From assembly GCA_013396655.1 (NCBI GenBank), contig WBMV01008405.1, positions 434,911-498,910 of the forward strand: DNA of 64,000 nucleotides, written 5' to 3'. The notes beneath the pieces are model-generated. The model searched no databases, was not told where the DNA came from, and was given only the letters and a program-made list of their open reading frames with translations. Every line of letters starts with the position of its first letter. Position 1 is the stretch's first letter. This DNA comes from Campylorhamphus procurvoides. Its lineage: Eukaryota > Chordata > Aves > Passeriformes > Dendrocolaptidae. A program made the position numbers and the translations under genes. Of this stretch, positions 13,701 to 25,682 are shown one piece after another.

Positions 13701-15470
13701 AATGGAGCTATCTATGGCTATTCTTGGTCATATGGGAAATACGTAGCTTCTATGCCCATGGGTGACAGGACAAAATCTAGAGTAGCTGTATTCCTTTATG
13801 TATGAGTAAAATAGCTGTATTTCTCTCTTATTCAGAAGATATTCATCTTGCTTTTTAATCTTAGAATATAAGCAGGACTAAATCTCAGAGAAAAGGCTTG
13901 AAAAACCAGTAAATTTCTTTTTCTTGTTATACAGCTTTGCACACCCTTTTATGAATAAAATGGCATGGCCAAGCATGAAGTAACAAAGGAATTGTAAGCA
14001 GTGGCCAGCATGTGGGAAGTCAAAACTATCTACAGCTGAATAACGTTCTTATTAGAAATGAAGGGCAAACAGGAGTATAATTTATTATTGCCTCTCTATG
14101 TGGCTTCAGAGATCACATAATCCAAAGTAAAAAATGGCATGCATGTGTTCCCTAAGATATTCTTCAGCATAGAGGGGCTATATATCAAACCCTTATTTCC
14201 TGGTAATGAATTTTAAATAAGTGCCCAGGGCATCAGGTCACTGATGTTTCCACTTTGCAAACTGGGTGGGCTATGAAAGCCCCTAGAGCCCTTCAAAGGC
14301 GCCTTAAAAAAAGATCCCTAGCTTTAACTGACCAAACTTTTCAAGAAAAATACCTGAAACAATTAGGAGAATGAAAACCAGGAGGTCAGATTACTTGGCC
14401 CATGGCTGAGGATTTACATAAATAGGCCTAACCTTTGACTTGAAAATAAAAGGTAAGTACAGAGCCCTGACAGAACAGCAGGTCATTGGTATTTACTCTG
14501 TAAAGTACTGCCTCTGATGCTATGACAAAAATGCGAGGAATTCCACTGATCACTGTGTGCTGATAGGGCTCAAAGGTATGCAGCCAGCTAACAGAAACCC
14601 AGCCTACCTGACTGATCGAAACTGCATTACTCCCACGCATTTATAACCCACAATCTGCGAGCGTGGGAAAGCGTGCAAGCCTTAGACTAATTCTTCAGGG
14701 AAAAAAAATGTAAAGTTACTGTCTTTAGCACTCTTTTGGGGTTGTTTTGTTTTTCTTTTGTTTTGTGGTTTAGGCAACAGATAATAAAATTAACGAAAAA
14801 TCTATGAGTGAGCATCTTAAGACATTCCCTACTACACTGTGAACTGCTGTTCAAGACACTCCAGTGTCAGCACTGCCAGTGCAGGCTGAGATTGGTACCA
14901 CATTCAGCATCGTGGGACTTTGCCAAAGATAAGCTGTGCATCGAGTGTCGAACTGGTAACACGCTGTAGGAAGCCAGTCCCTGGCTCAGTTTTTAACTGA
15001 TGTGACTCTAGACAGTAAACCTGCAGGAGAAATGGCATGCTGTGTGTTTGTGCCATGTTCTGTCGAGCAAAGGCTCTGTGCTCACAGGTCAGAAAGGGAA
15101 AGGTGAACCAAAAAACATTTTTTTTTTGCATTTTTTGTGTTTAGCATGGTAACAAAGATGTTTTAGTAATTTTTTTTCTTTTCTACATGGATAGCAGAGA
15201 AAAGAGGACCTTTGTGAAAGTGGAAACAATAAGTGCAGACTTTTTATGTTCGTGTTTTAGAGAGAGAGATTCAGTTTCTTGTTCCAGTTTGAGACACAAG
15301 CACACACCAAGTATCCTGCAGGCTGTTTCAAACTTGTTTTGCTAATTAATCAAAAGTGATCCATTACAAAAAAACCTGCAGGAATGTCAGAGATGGATGC
15401 TTCTGCTGTACTGTTTTTGACTTGCTTGTTGCAACAGAGGGGGAAGCTGTTAGTGCCTGTCTAGTAAATT
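10780..15470. other. Non-genic stretch
   Basis: AT-leaning unique-looking sequence. Open frames are at most about 98 codons (minus 12673-12969) and resemble no known protein. A T/G-rich low-complexity tract lies at 14733-14771. I recognise no interspersed repeat, RNA gene or regulatory element. Confidence 0.65.
14733..14771. repeat. T/G-rich low-complexity tract
   Basis: Runs of T interrupted by single or short runs of G and one C, in a TTTTG-like pattern. It is simple sequence with no unit that repeats exactly. Confidence 0.7.
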
Positions 15471-16330
15471 ATTGAAGCATGGTGTAAGAGGGCCTGTGTC
15501 TTCCTCTTGAAGGCCCAGGAAGCCTGGGGCTAGCCAGCCCCACGCTGCTTTCCCTGTCTGCTAGACCACTGTGGGATTTTGGAGGGGGCAGAGGAACACC
15601 CCACAGCTGGGTACAGACAGGCTGGCCCCATGCCCTGGGCACTGCCTGGCCAAGTCCCATGGTTGGGAAGCTGGGCAGGAGGTGATGAAGCAGGACGATC
15701 TGGTGGCCACCAGAGGATAGTCACGCAGGGTGTCCTGGTGAGGAGCTGGTGGTCAGTCCCCCTGTGCCTGACAGGTTTGAGAGCCTTGGGAGGAGAAGCC
15801 CAGCCCAGCACCTGCCTCTGACCAGCATGGCTTTCACAGGGCACCACTGGGCAGGGCTCCCTTCCCCCTCTGGCAGACAGGCATGAGCTCCAGGTATAAT
15901 TTTGAAGGGAAGTTAAAAGCATTTCAGGGGCATCCAATCTGGATGTTCATGGTGACCTAGAGACCCTTTGGCTCTAGTTCTGGTGCATCACCTTGCCAGG
16001 CTCAGCTGCCTCCTCCAATGGACCCTTCCAGCCCTGGGTCTTCCTGGAGAGTGTAGTGGCCAAGGCACCCTTCCTCTGAGTCACTTCTGTGATCCCCCCT
16101 TGCAAAGTGTGGGCCAGACTGCTTTGGTTCCATGTGAGGTGGTGCTGAGCTGTGCTGGCACTGTGTCCCCTGGACTCAGAGGCCACGGGGCAGAGGCATT
16201 CCCTGTCCTTGTACTGCACTACGAAGTGCTCAGTGCCTTGCATGCTGAGTTGTGGCTCTCTGCCCTGCTCTCGTCATCTGCTTCTGTTTCACAGGCAGTC
16301 TGTTAAGAGCTGCGTCCTTTGTGGACTGCT
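15471..16330. other. GC-richer patch with overlapping open frames
   Basis: GC-richer than its flanks, with many CCTGG, GGCC and CAGG words. Frames are open on both strands over the same bases: minus 15530-15937 (135 codons), plus 15579-15821, plus 15968-16306 (112 codons) and minus 15974-16243. The peptides are rich in Pro, Gly, Ser and Leu and show no recognisable domain. As in the patch near 10 kb, composition is the simplest explanation. It does not look like a CpG island because CG dinucleotides are sparse. An unrecognised repeat or a non-coding exon is possible. Confidence 0.45.
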
Positions 16331-17880
16331 ATCCCTGCACAGTCCACTCAGAGCCTGAACTTCAGTACTCTCAGACTAAATTTTGGCTGGTGAGATAGAT
16401 TTTGCAGAACGATGAACCTTGTACTCTCACCCTGACCAGTAGGGCAGCAGCTTCTGGCTGTACTCTTCTGTTCCTCTTTTTACAAAAATGTCCTGTATGT
16501 CAATCCTCTTAGTCCTTATACCATCAAAAACCTGTTCTGGCTTCCTGCAAAATGCTTATGTGATCTCTGATGGTAGGGAGCTTTTTATTAATGGCATTTA
16601 TGCCACTCTACTCTTGCAAAAACACAGGCAAATACCTACTCTGAGAGGATTTTTGAAACATTCTGCTGCCACTTCCTTCCTTCACAAAATTATTTGGACA
16701 TTTTTAGGTTCACTTATAAATGTGACATTGAGCCTGTCATTCTGTAGTGGCTGAGAAGTTTAGGCACACACTAGTTTTTCCTGCTGTCTCTGTACCTAAC
16801 ACAACAGCACACCTCTCCAACCTCTCTTTTAGCTTCTGCCTTGGAGGGAGAGCTACATTTCTACTCCTTGCAAGAGCTGAATTGAATTTCTTGGGAGAGA
16901 CTGTTTGGGTTGGACTCTATTCCTGGACTGATAGCATTTCTCCAGGAAGTCATCTTCAGCCCCTTCAGTCTCCTCCAGTGTTGTTTTGTCCTCAGCCAGT
17001 AACATCAGATAAACCCAAGATTTTTATACAATTTTAACCCCAAGGATACTATTTTCTTCCCCAACTCTCTGTTGGTTCAACATGCTATTTATTCCTCCAC
17101 TCATCCACTTCCTCTAGTGCCTAATTAGGGTAAGACCAGCCCTGTAAAATGCAGAGCAGCCCAGTGCGCCTCCTTTTGCCTACAGATTTTCCCTCAGACC
17201 TAGCAAAATCACAACCAAGACCACAGATCTGCGTACCTACATTCAGCTGGAGGTTAAGGTGCCCCTTTTGCTCAGGCTGGTTGCTCCTCTCCAGGCACGG
17301 TGCTCTCCCTGGCTCCATCAGAGGACTCCCTTGAGTGGTACCATCCACCTGGGTAGCTCATCACATGCTCTCCAAGCATTTGTAAACTCCCCCAGTGCCC
17401 TTGTATAGCTCAGGCTTGTTAGGTTGCTTCCCACTGCACAGAAGAGCTATTGCATATATTCACTGATAGCTGGGAAACATAAACATTCAGAAGCAAAACA
17501 TTACTCAAAGTCACGAGGAAGGAAGGCTGCAGTTGTAAAATCTTCTGTGGAGAAGCCCATTTTCTCTTGTGAAGAGCTCTCAGGCATATCAAGCTTGTGT
17601 TTTGCTAGAGGAGGCATCAGCTCGAACAGCAGCAGCCAAAAGGCATTGATTCGTTTCATTTATTTTTAACTTTCGCATTGAAATGCCTGAGAAAAAAAAG
17701 AAAGAAATCGCTTCCTTGGAGAGCCTTTCAGCTCTGAGAAAGATACCTGCTGCAATCTAGAAATGAGCTTGTTCTGGGAACAGCCAGGCCAAGCACTGCC
17801 CAGGGGGCTGTAGTTGGTTCTTCCTTTCCCTATTTATTTTGACAGTGAGCACAGCAACATCTTCCAAAGCCTGTTGTCAT

Positions 17881-17972
17881 GGGTTGGCTTTTGGGTTGGG
17901 TTTTTTTTGTTTGTTTTGTTTTGTTGAGTTTTTTTGGTTTATTTTTTTTGGTTTGGGTTTTCTTTTTTTTGG
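17881..17972. repeat. T/G-rich low-complexity tract with G-runs
   Basis: About 90 bp made almost only of T and G on the plus strand. It opens with several GG/GGG runs and continues with long T runs split by G. Such tracts are common in passerine genomes. The clustered G-runs at the left end could allow a weak two-tetrad G-quadruplex. The open frames across it on either strand are by-products of the composition. Confidence 0.8.
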
Positions 17973-20900
17973 TGAAGAGCAGAGCAGGCTCCAGCTCATG
18001 GGAGTGGAACACAGCAAGAGCTGGGAGAGTTTGAGCCACGGCAGGCTGGGCTGCGCCAGCCGGGCGGTCACAGGGATGCCTGTCATGTGCTGCTGCTCAG
18101 ACAAAGATCCCTTTCTTCCCCTGCCTGGTGGGTTCTCCATCAACGAGAGGACCTTGTCCTACAAACAGAAATCAAACGTCCGTAATTGCAGTGTCAGTGA
18201 TAAAACATGACTTCTTTACCAATTTGTACAAGCACTTTGACCTCTTGCCTTGGCGCAACAGACTTCGAAGACTTTTTTGTCTCTAGCTCTTTTTAAGGCT
18301 GTGCTGGAAAATGCTGTAGGAAAGTTTATTTTGGGAAGTATTTTTGATCTATCTCAAGTGAGAAGCTAAGCTTGTGTGCGCTAATAGCCAAAATTGAGCT
18401 GAATTGTCTGGAATGATTGCTAGCTCTAAAAAAAATGTATTTCAGGTTGTGGTTTACCTTTTGTTTAAATTTAGAACTACTTTTGCATGAATAATTAATA
18501 TCATGTGTTTTCAACAAAGATGAGAACAAAATTTTTGCTCCACACAGCTTCCATTCCTAAAAAAAAGGTGGAAAATTTAAGTAAAAAGGTTGAAAAGAAA
18601 AAAAATAGTGCTGAATAACATGGCTAAGCAGCTGTGTTATATTTTTCTTCCCCCAATTGAATTATTGCTATAACTGTTCTTTCTAAGTTAAGATCTCACT
18701 GAGGGAAGTAAGAAAGTTTCTAGGTTTCACAGCAGGAAAGTATTTAACAAGAAGTTAATGTAGGATAATGAAGGGGTCAGGAAAACCATAAGCACGAAGG
18801 GATTGTCCAGAAAATTGCAGAGAGAAGAGTGCAAATAAAGATATCAAATAAGAGAGGAAATGTACAGCAACCTTTTGATTTTAACCTATCTCTTCAGTGT
18901 CAAATACCTACCCTCTCTGCCATGGCACATTATCCTGAGCACAGCAATCAGCAGCACTCCTGGTCAGCATCCCAAGCTACCAGAGAGAATGAAAATTTCT
19001 TGTTTGTACACATGTTCTTCTTTAAAGGGAAATACCTTACCTGTGACAGGATTGAATACTGTTTCAACCCAAAGCTGAAATGAAAAAGGAGAGAAGCAGG
19101 TTTTTGTGGGATTCTGGGGTTATATTTGAAGTTTCTAATATTTAACTCCCACAAAAGGGAAATGTATCAGAACAAATTAACTGGACTAGCAGACCACTTA
19201 GATTTGCTGCTGTTTTCCAGTCAATAGGTCACTTCCCTGGGTTAGGGGTTGTGCTCTGCCAAACAGCAGAATTTTCTAGCTGGTTCTATATTGATGAGAA
19301 AATAATTCTCTGATTTTATGATGCCATGGGTCAACTGTAAAATAAGAAGTGATTGTATTCTTCAATACTGCCACATTTCTGCCTTTAAAATTCTTAGAAT
19401 GTTAGATTATTTTTCAAACAAACTAGATAGTTTTCAAATATTAAAAGCCCACCTCAGCCAATTTTTTTCCAAGGGATTTTACAGACTTTGTCTTCTGAAT
19501 TGCACATGAGGTACTAACTGTGCTGGTAGTTAATTCAGATTTAGCAACCGGAGAGGGATTTTCCCAGTTAGCTCCCTTTAGGATCAGGCTTGGACATTTA
19601 GAAGTGTTAAGGCCATGGAGACTATTTCATCATGCAGATGGAGGTAACTCTCTGATTTGTATAGTTGTGTTCGCATTGTTATCCCTAACAGTGAAATAAC
19701 TTGTCAGCTTTAAACACTTCATACAATGGATGAAAGGCAGCATTAGTAACTCTGAGTTCCATGAATAGATCTGCATTTCTGCCATGAGTTAAATGAATTA
19801 TTAGCAACAGAAAAAAAATGCTGTTTCATCCACCAGTATCAGATTTTATTGCTCCCTCATAGGGTAAGAAGATTCCATGTTCCTTGTTTCAGAGAGAAAT
19901 ATTTTTATGTGTGAAACATCCTCACTTCTCAAGAAGCAGATATCACAGGCTAAAATACCTAAACACTGAGGAAAACGACAGCTCTCCCCTTTCCTTTAGC
20001 CCTCAGCAGAAATGAAATTTTGGCTAGCTCCTGGCATTTTTTAGGAATTATGCCTGCTCAGTTATTTATTTTTATATTGCTGCAAGTTTTTATCCTGATT
20101 CCTGCAGAAATGAGGCTTATGCAATCCTGCTGTGTACGCTTGTATCTTCGTCACTTCCACGCCCCCGAAATCTTTTGAACCTATTGACAAATTTCAGCCA
20201 ATTGATCTCTCAAAGAAAATCAAGTTCCTATGAGGTTTGCGAAAATACCCTGCTCACAGAGAGGTTTGGGCCGTGGTGTGAACAGGCACCATTTCAGGAT
20301 CAGCAGAGATCCCACTTGTAGGGAAGTGTTTATTTATAAACACCTGCCCATGGGGAGCGTTTCAGGGAAAGCTTGTTCCTTCTTTGAACCCAAGTCAATT
20401 GAGTTTGAGGCTCAGGCCTTTCAGGAGCCAAGCTTCAAGGTACTGATCATGTGGGGATACTGATATGCAGTAGTGATTTATCCCCTTCACTGCATTTAAA
20501 GCAAGTGATTTTTAAAACTGCTTAATTTTCCATTTCCTTTTTCTTTTTTTTCAAAGGACCAACAAGTGCCCAATAGCCTGTCTCTTACGTCCAAGATTTT
20601 ATGTCCATCACCCTAGAAGTCAACCCTTGACCTTTAACACTGTCACTTTTCTCTGTGGATTTTCTGAGGTTAAAGTTACAGAATTGCTGAAACAGATAAC
20701 AGAGTGCAGAAGGCTGAAAAGTGGCTTGGATGAACCTCCAGGGACAAAGTTAATCTGTTGGAGCATTTCCTGTGTGTACTTTGAAACCTCTCAATTTAAC
20801 TTGATCAAAGCATGAGCCGACACGTTTCAGCTCCCTACTGAACAAACAAATTTGCTGCTTATCATTGTTACCACCTCAGTCTTTAATTTACTTTACTTAG

Positions 20901-21290
20901 TAAGCCAGTACATGTCAAATGAACAACCTGGTTACTACAAATGCTGGGTGCTGGTCTCAAAAAAAAGTAGTTTGCCTGACATTATATAGCACAGCACATC
21001 AGAGACCCTCCTTCCCCAGAATCCTAGTGTAAAAGGAAGATTAAGTCATACATAGTGTGGACAACAGTGGCCTCTTTGGGACCGCTATATCTATCAGCAC
21101 CCACCGGATTGTTATATTATCTTGGGCTGCCTCCTTTCTTTTTCATTAGAAAATAAACAGTGGTGTTTATAAAATGCATTAGTTAACTCACATTTTCAAA
21201 AAACATATGGATTAAGAGATCATTTTAAACATCACTGTTTCTATCAAAGCTGGTAACTAATACCTTTTTAAATGTTCTGGTAGCTGGAAT

Positions 21291-21335
21291 TTTTATGGGT
21301 TTTTTTGGGGGGGGTTGTTTTTTTTGTTTTGTTTT
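21291..21335. repeat. Poly-T / poly-G low-complexity tract
   Basis: A T run, then eight consecutive G at about 21307-21314, then T runs broken by single G. It is simple sequence. On the minus strand it reads as an A/C-rich tract, but nothing before it looks like the 3' end of a retrotransposed transcript. Confidence 0.75.
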
Positions 21336-24300
21336 ACCTGAAAAATACCTTTACTCAATAATAACAATAGTAAAGACTGTTGTGAGGAGTTGCATGAAAA
21401 GAGCATGGCTGGACAGCCTGACTGGTGTAAAGTAATAAGGTACAGTGGCTGCTTTTCTGTTTTTAAACCAAAACAACTTGGCAAGTGTTTTTAAACTGTG
21501 TCTTAAATATTTTCATTGTTTTCTACTTACTTAAACCCACTGGCCCACATTTTCCAGCATATATGCCTTTCCTTGTTCTCAGGGAAATTGAGTCTAAGTG
21601 ATTTGATTTCCTTGTCAACTGACCTTCAATGTTTTTCCTGTGTGGCTGCAGAACCCCTGAACTAGGAAATTACTCTTCTCCCTCCAAGGTATATGTTTCT
21701 GGGTCCATAATGCAAACATTGAAATACCCTGGGCTAGAAAAAATAATCAGTCCATAAACCAGCCCCTCAAATCAACTTGCCTCCCAGAGCAAAGCTAAAA
21801 GGAAACTTTGCTTGATATATACATAGGTACAGATATAACCTCTTCTTCATCCCAACCATGGCTGCTTTTGACAGTGTCACTCCTTCTTTCAAGTAAAAAT
21901 AACTTCTTCAAACATTCTGCAAGCTCAGATATTAACCATAAGTGGTTTTTATTCTACCTCTGCATCATCACTCATTCAAAATGCAAAATGCTGAGACAAT
22001 GCAAGTTATGATGGAATATTTTTTTAAAAGTGCAGCCTCACATCTCTTAGAATTAATGGGACACATGTGACACTCTCCTGCACAGCTCCATAAATGTCAT
22101 TAGAGACTTGTGAGCATCTTGGTAGGAAATGACAGCAAAGCCAGACACATATGGCAGTGCCTGCTGACACAGATCAACCTCCACACACAGTTTTACTGAT
22201 AAATGTATCATGCCTTTCCCCATAGTAAGCACAGGCCAGGGATAGTGGAGTTCAGGGTTTTGTGGACCTTGCAATTGATCTTTTGGTTTTGCTGGCATGT
22301 AAGAATATTTCAAATCCCCAAAATTCCTTCACATTTTGGACTTCATTGATTAATTTCTTCATCTGATGTTACTAATTTAAAAAAGTTAGGTGACTTCTTT
22401 TTCCACCTATGTAAAGCCTGTGCCACAGACACAGAAAACTTCCTGCCTGAAGGGTGAGTTGGCACAAATGAATGACCTGAATTTTTGGGTTAAGTGTAAT
22501 GAATTAGCTTTAGTTATTGCAAGATAATGCAAGATTTGTCATTTCGCCACTGTGCTTTTAAATTTGTTGAAAAAAAACTAAGAGCAGCTGGTTGTGCCAT
22601 TTTCAAGAACAAATTTAGGCAACAGAGCTGGATGGGAAATGAAGATCTCTAAAAGTATTCTCCAAGTAGGGAAAAGAGTGAGTTTCTTCTGGACTAGGAG
22701 GTAGCCTGGTGCTCATTGTTCATATTGGGAATACTGGAGAAACAGATTTAAACCCTTTATTGGCTTGAGCTGGGTTTCTCAAATGCCAGGAGGGATTCCC
22801 TTGACACCAGTTCATCAGCTGCTCTGTGATGGGTCTCCTTAAATGTCTCTGACCATAAAAGTTGCTTGTTCTTCTCTGAGCGACGTCTGTGTGGATTTGA
22901 GCACTCCTCTGGGATGAGGAAGACTCAGATGCTTACTCCTGCTTCAAGTGGCTTTTATTTATAAAACATGGAAACTACTACAGTGAGTGGGCTTGGAAAA
23001 GGTGCTTTCTCCTTTCCTTCAAACAATGCTCATCAGGAGCACACCTAGTCCTAGAAATCCCTAGACCAACTCATTGACACAAGCTGGCTCCTAGAGCAAC
23101 AGAAGATGTTATTTTTACCTAAAGGAATGACCATCAACTGCTCAACTGTACAGGAGGTCTTATCTCAATGAAAGTCTGGTTGGATGGCTGGGAATTAGAG
23201 AAACTCTGCACAACCCTGGCTACTAAAGGAAGAGGAGGCAGGATTTGGGAGCCTTGCACTCTCCTTGGTCCTCCTCTTCTGGATGAATATTAGTTATAAT
23301 TTTCTAGACAGTTTTATGGGTGGGCAGACAGAAAAGAGAAAATAGGTGAAAAAAAATTCTAGATATTTCTGTGATAAGGCCACCTGCTAGTGTCTACTCA
23401 GGATGGTGACCTCATTGTGTGTACTGCTCTCCTTTTACTCTACAGGCAGCCAATATTTCAAATGTCGGCAATTTTCCAACAATGAGTTATATTAAGTTCA
23501 AACACCAGTTTTAGTCTTCAAAAATTAATCTTTGTAAAGCATCTTTGTCAGGAAAACTGCTGTCCATTAGTAGGAAATTATTCAGAAAAAGGAAGACAAT
23601 TTGCTTATTTATGTAAGAAACTGCTGTACAATTAAATACAGATATAGGTCAGTAAAATAAGTTCTTTGATCTATTGCTGCAAGAAATCAGTGTAAATACG
23701 TTTCCTGATAAGAGTTTCTATAGTGTAATTGCATTTTACAAAGTGTGTAGAGGGCTATTACTCAGGAAATGTGTTTACCAATATACATGTCTACGCTCAG
23801 TCTCATGGCTGTAAGGTTTGCTTTTTCAGATATTTATAGTTCTTTCACATTTTTAAATAAGGTGATTAAACTCATGAAGGGCTGGAAGAGAGTACAAATC
23901 GGGAAAATTGATTCTAGAGCATACAAACCCACTATTGAAATACTGACCAGTTGATTGTTTTTAAACAAACATAGGTTAGTGGCATTTGAGATTAAACCGC
24001 AAGACAAATATTAAGAGGGATTAATTTATACTGTCAACTTTGGCTGTTCTGGGTTTCATCCTTTTGTTAGAATAAATGAGAATATGACTCCATCTCAGCT
24101 GTAAAAAAAAAGTTAGTTCTTCATGGACTTTTGTCCTATTTTAGGGATAACAATACAGACTGTGGAAATTGAGCCTCCTCAGAGCTTGCACAAGCTGCTA
24201 GTTGAATGCTAGTGATATGGAATGCTCACTACTTCCTCACCTTCGGGTAAACTTATCCTGAGCTTTAATGGAATTGCTGATATAGGAAGATGGGAATGAT

Positions 24301-25169
24301 CACAGTGTTGTTAGAACTCCAGTCATGATTCCCTATTTACTAGGGATGCTGCCATAATAATGAAGGGTATCCAGGTAATTCCTTTCAAGGTTTGTGAACC
24401 AACCTAAGCAATGCCTGCTGGATAGAAGTTGTTCAGTTAGGCAGGACTGAGCTTATTAAACATTGTCTCAGCATGAAAATATGTATATGAGTGTACAGGT
24501 TTAAGCAAAGCCATCTCATCAGATTTAATATGCAGGATAAGAAAAGCCCATTGTCTAGTTAAAAACAAGAGTGTCAGAAAAGTGATTGCATTAGTATTTC
24601 TTTGTTCCAAAGACCACGTTGTTGAACCATCAGAAGCAGAAAACTGCTGCAGCATGGGAAGGGAGCCCTCATAGAGCAGGAGTGCATTGCCGCACTCCAG
24701 TTACAGGGGCTGTGATTCGACTAGTTGTGGCTCTTGGGCATGGTATTCATGACAGGGTAAACAATCCCTTTCAGGCTGGTGTGGGATGTTCACCATCCCT
24801 GTGGTCTGTAGTAGGCAAGAGAGGAAAAAACAGTGGGTCATTCCTGAGAGAGAGGATGTGGTTCTGGGTTCGTGGCCAGAGTGGGAGGCAATTCCCGCAT
24901 CCTGCCTTATCGTTGGGTTCTGGAGCCAAGCATGTTGTTCTGCACATCATGTTTTCGTAAAAGAAAAGCAATTTGTACAGCTGTCTTCTCTGCATCAACT
25001 TCAGGACTAGGTCGTCCTGGGAGAGCCTAAGGGAAGCTCTTGCTTTTTCTTATAGGAGGTACAACAAGAAGTCACATGCAGGGCAGCCTGAATTCAGAAT
25101 GAAATTGAAATGCCATTTGTCTTTGTCATTTTGGGGCAGTAATGGGAGCCATCACAAGGTCCTCCATGC

Positions 25170-25682
25170 TCAATGCACAGGGAAAAAGGTGTTGCAGTGT
25201 GGTTTGGGCCCTGCTTGCCAGTCAAGGTTTAAAAATCCAGTGGGCCTGAGTTGAGTCAGAGCTATGGCACTCAGAGTGCAAGGGGCACTGTTCCTTTTTA
25301 GTAACATTTGGTGCAAAAGGAGGTAGTGGTTTACATGTAAGTCAATGACAGGGCAGAAAATTAGGAATGAGAATGGACTCCACCCTGTTCTTGCTTTGAC
25401 TGTAATGGAATTGGGTGCTTTAACAGGGTAGTAGAGTATCCTCTGATGACAGAAAACTTCACAGGAAGCAACACACTTCAGGGGATGGTCATGGTCAGGT
25501 TTGGGATTTAGGTGAGCCTGGTGCTGTTCTATGACTTTATTGCTCCTGACCTCATTCCTCAGGATATCTCCCTTCAATTTTTTGGAGACAGTACCTTTGT
25601 GTGAGTGTGATGTGGAGATATTAATACTTGCCTTCTTCACTCTGAGAGCTACAGGTGGAAAGCATTTGGTGGGACACTCCAA
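25170..25682 (-). other. 170-codon open frame of unknown status
   Basis: An open frame from an ATG to a stop, encoding a basic, His- and Lys-rich peptide with no signal peptide, clear membrane segment or domain I recognise. It is one of the longest frames in the window, but only slightly longer than chance predicts for six frames of 64 kb. Other frames overlap its ends (plus 24973-25254 and 25531-25812, minus 25621-25827). There is no recognisable promoter, splice site pair or polyadenylation context. A degraded repeat or retrocopy fragment is possible. I do not call it a gene. Confidence 0.2.

Larger units (their letters stand above)
16331..25169. other. Non-genic stretch
   Basis: Mostly AT-leaning unique sequence with short random-looking open frames (up to 123 codons at 17839-18210, where a T/G tract suppresses stops). 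Two T/G-rich tracts are listed separately. I recognise no gene, RNA or dated repeat in the remainder. Confidence 0.65.
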
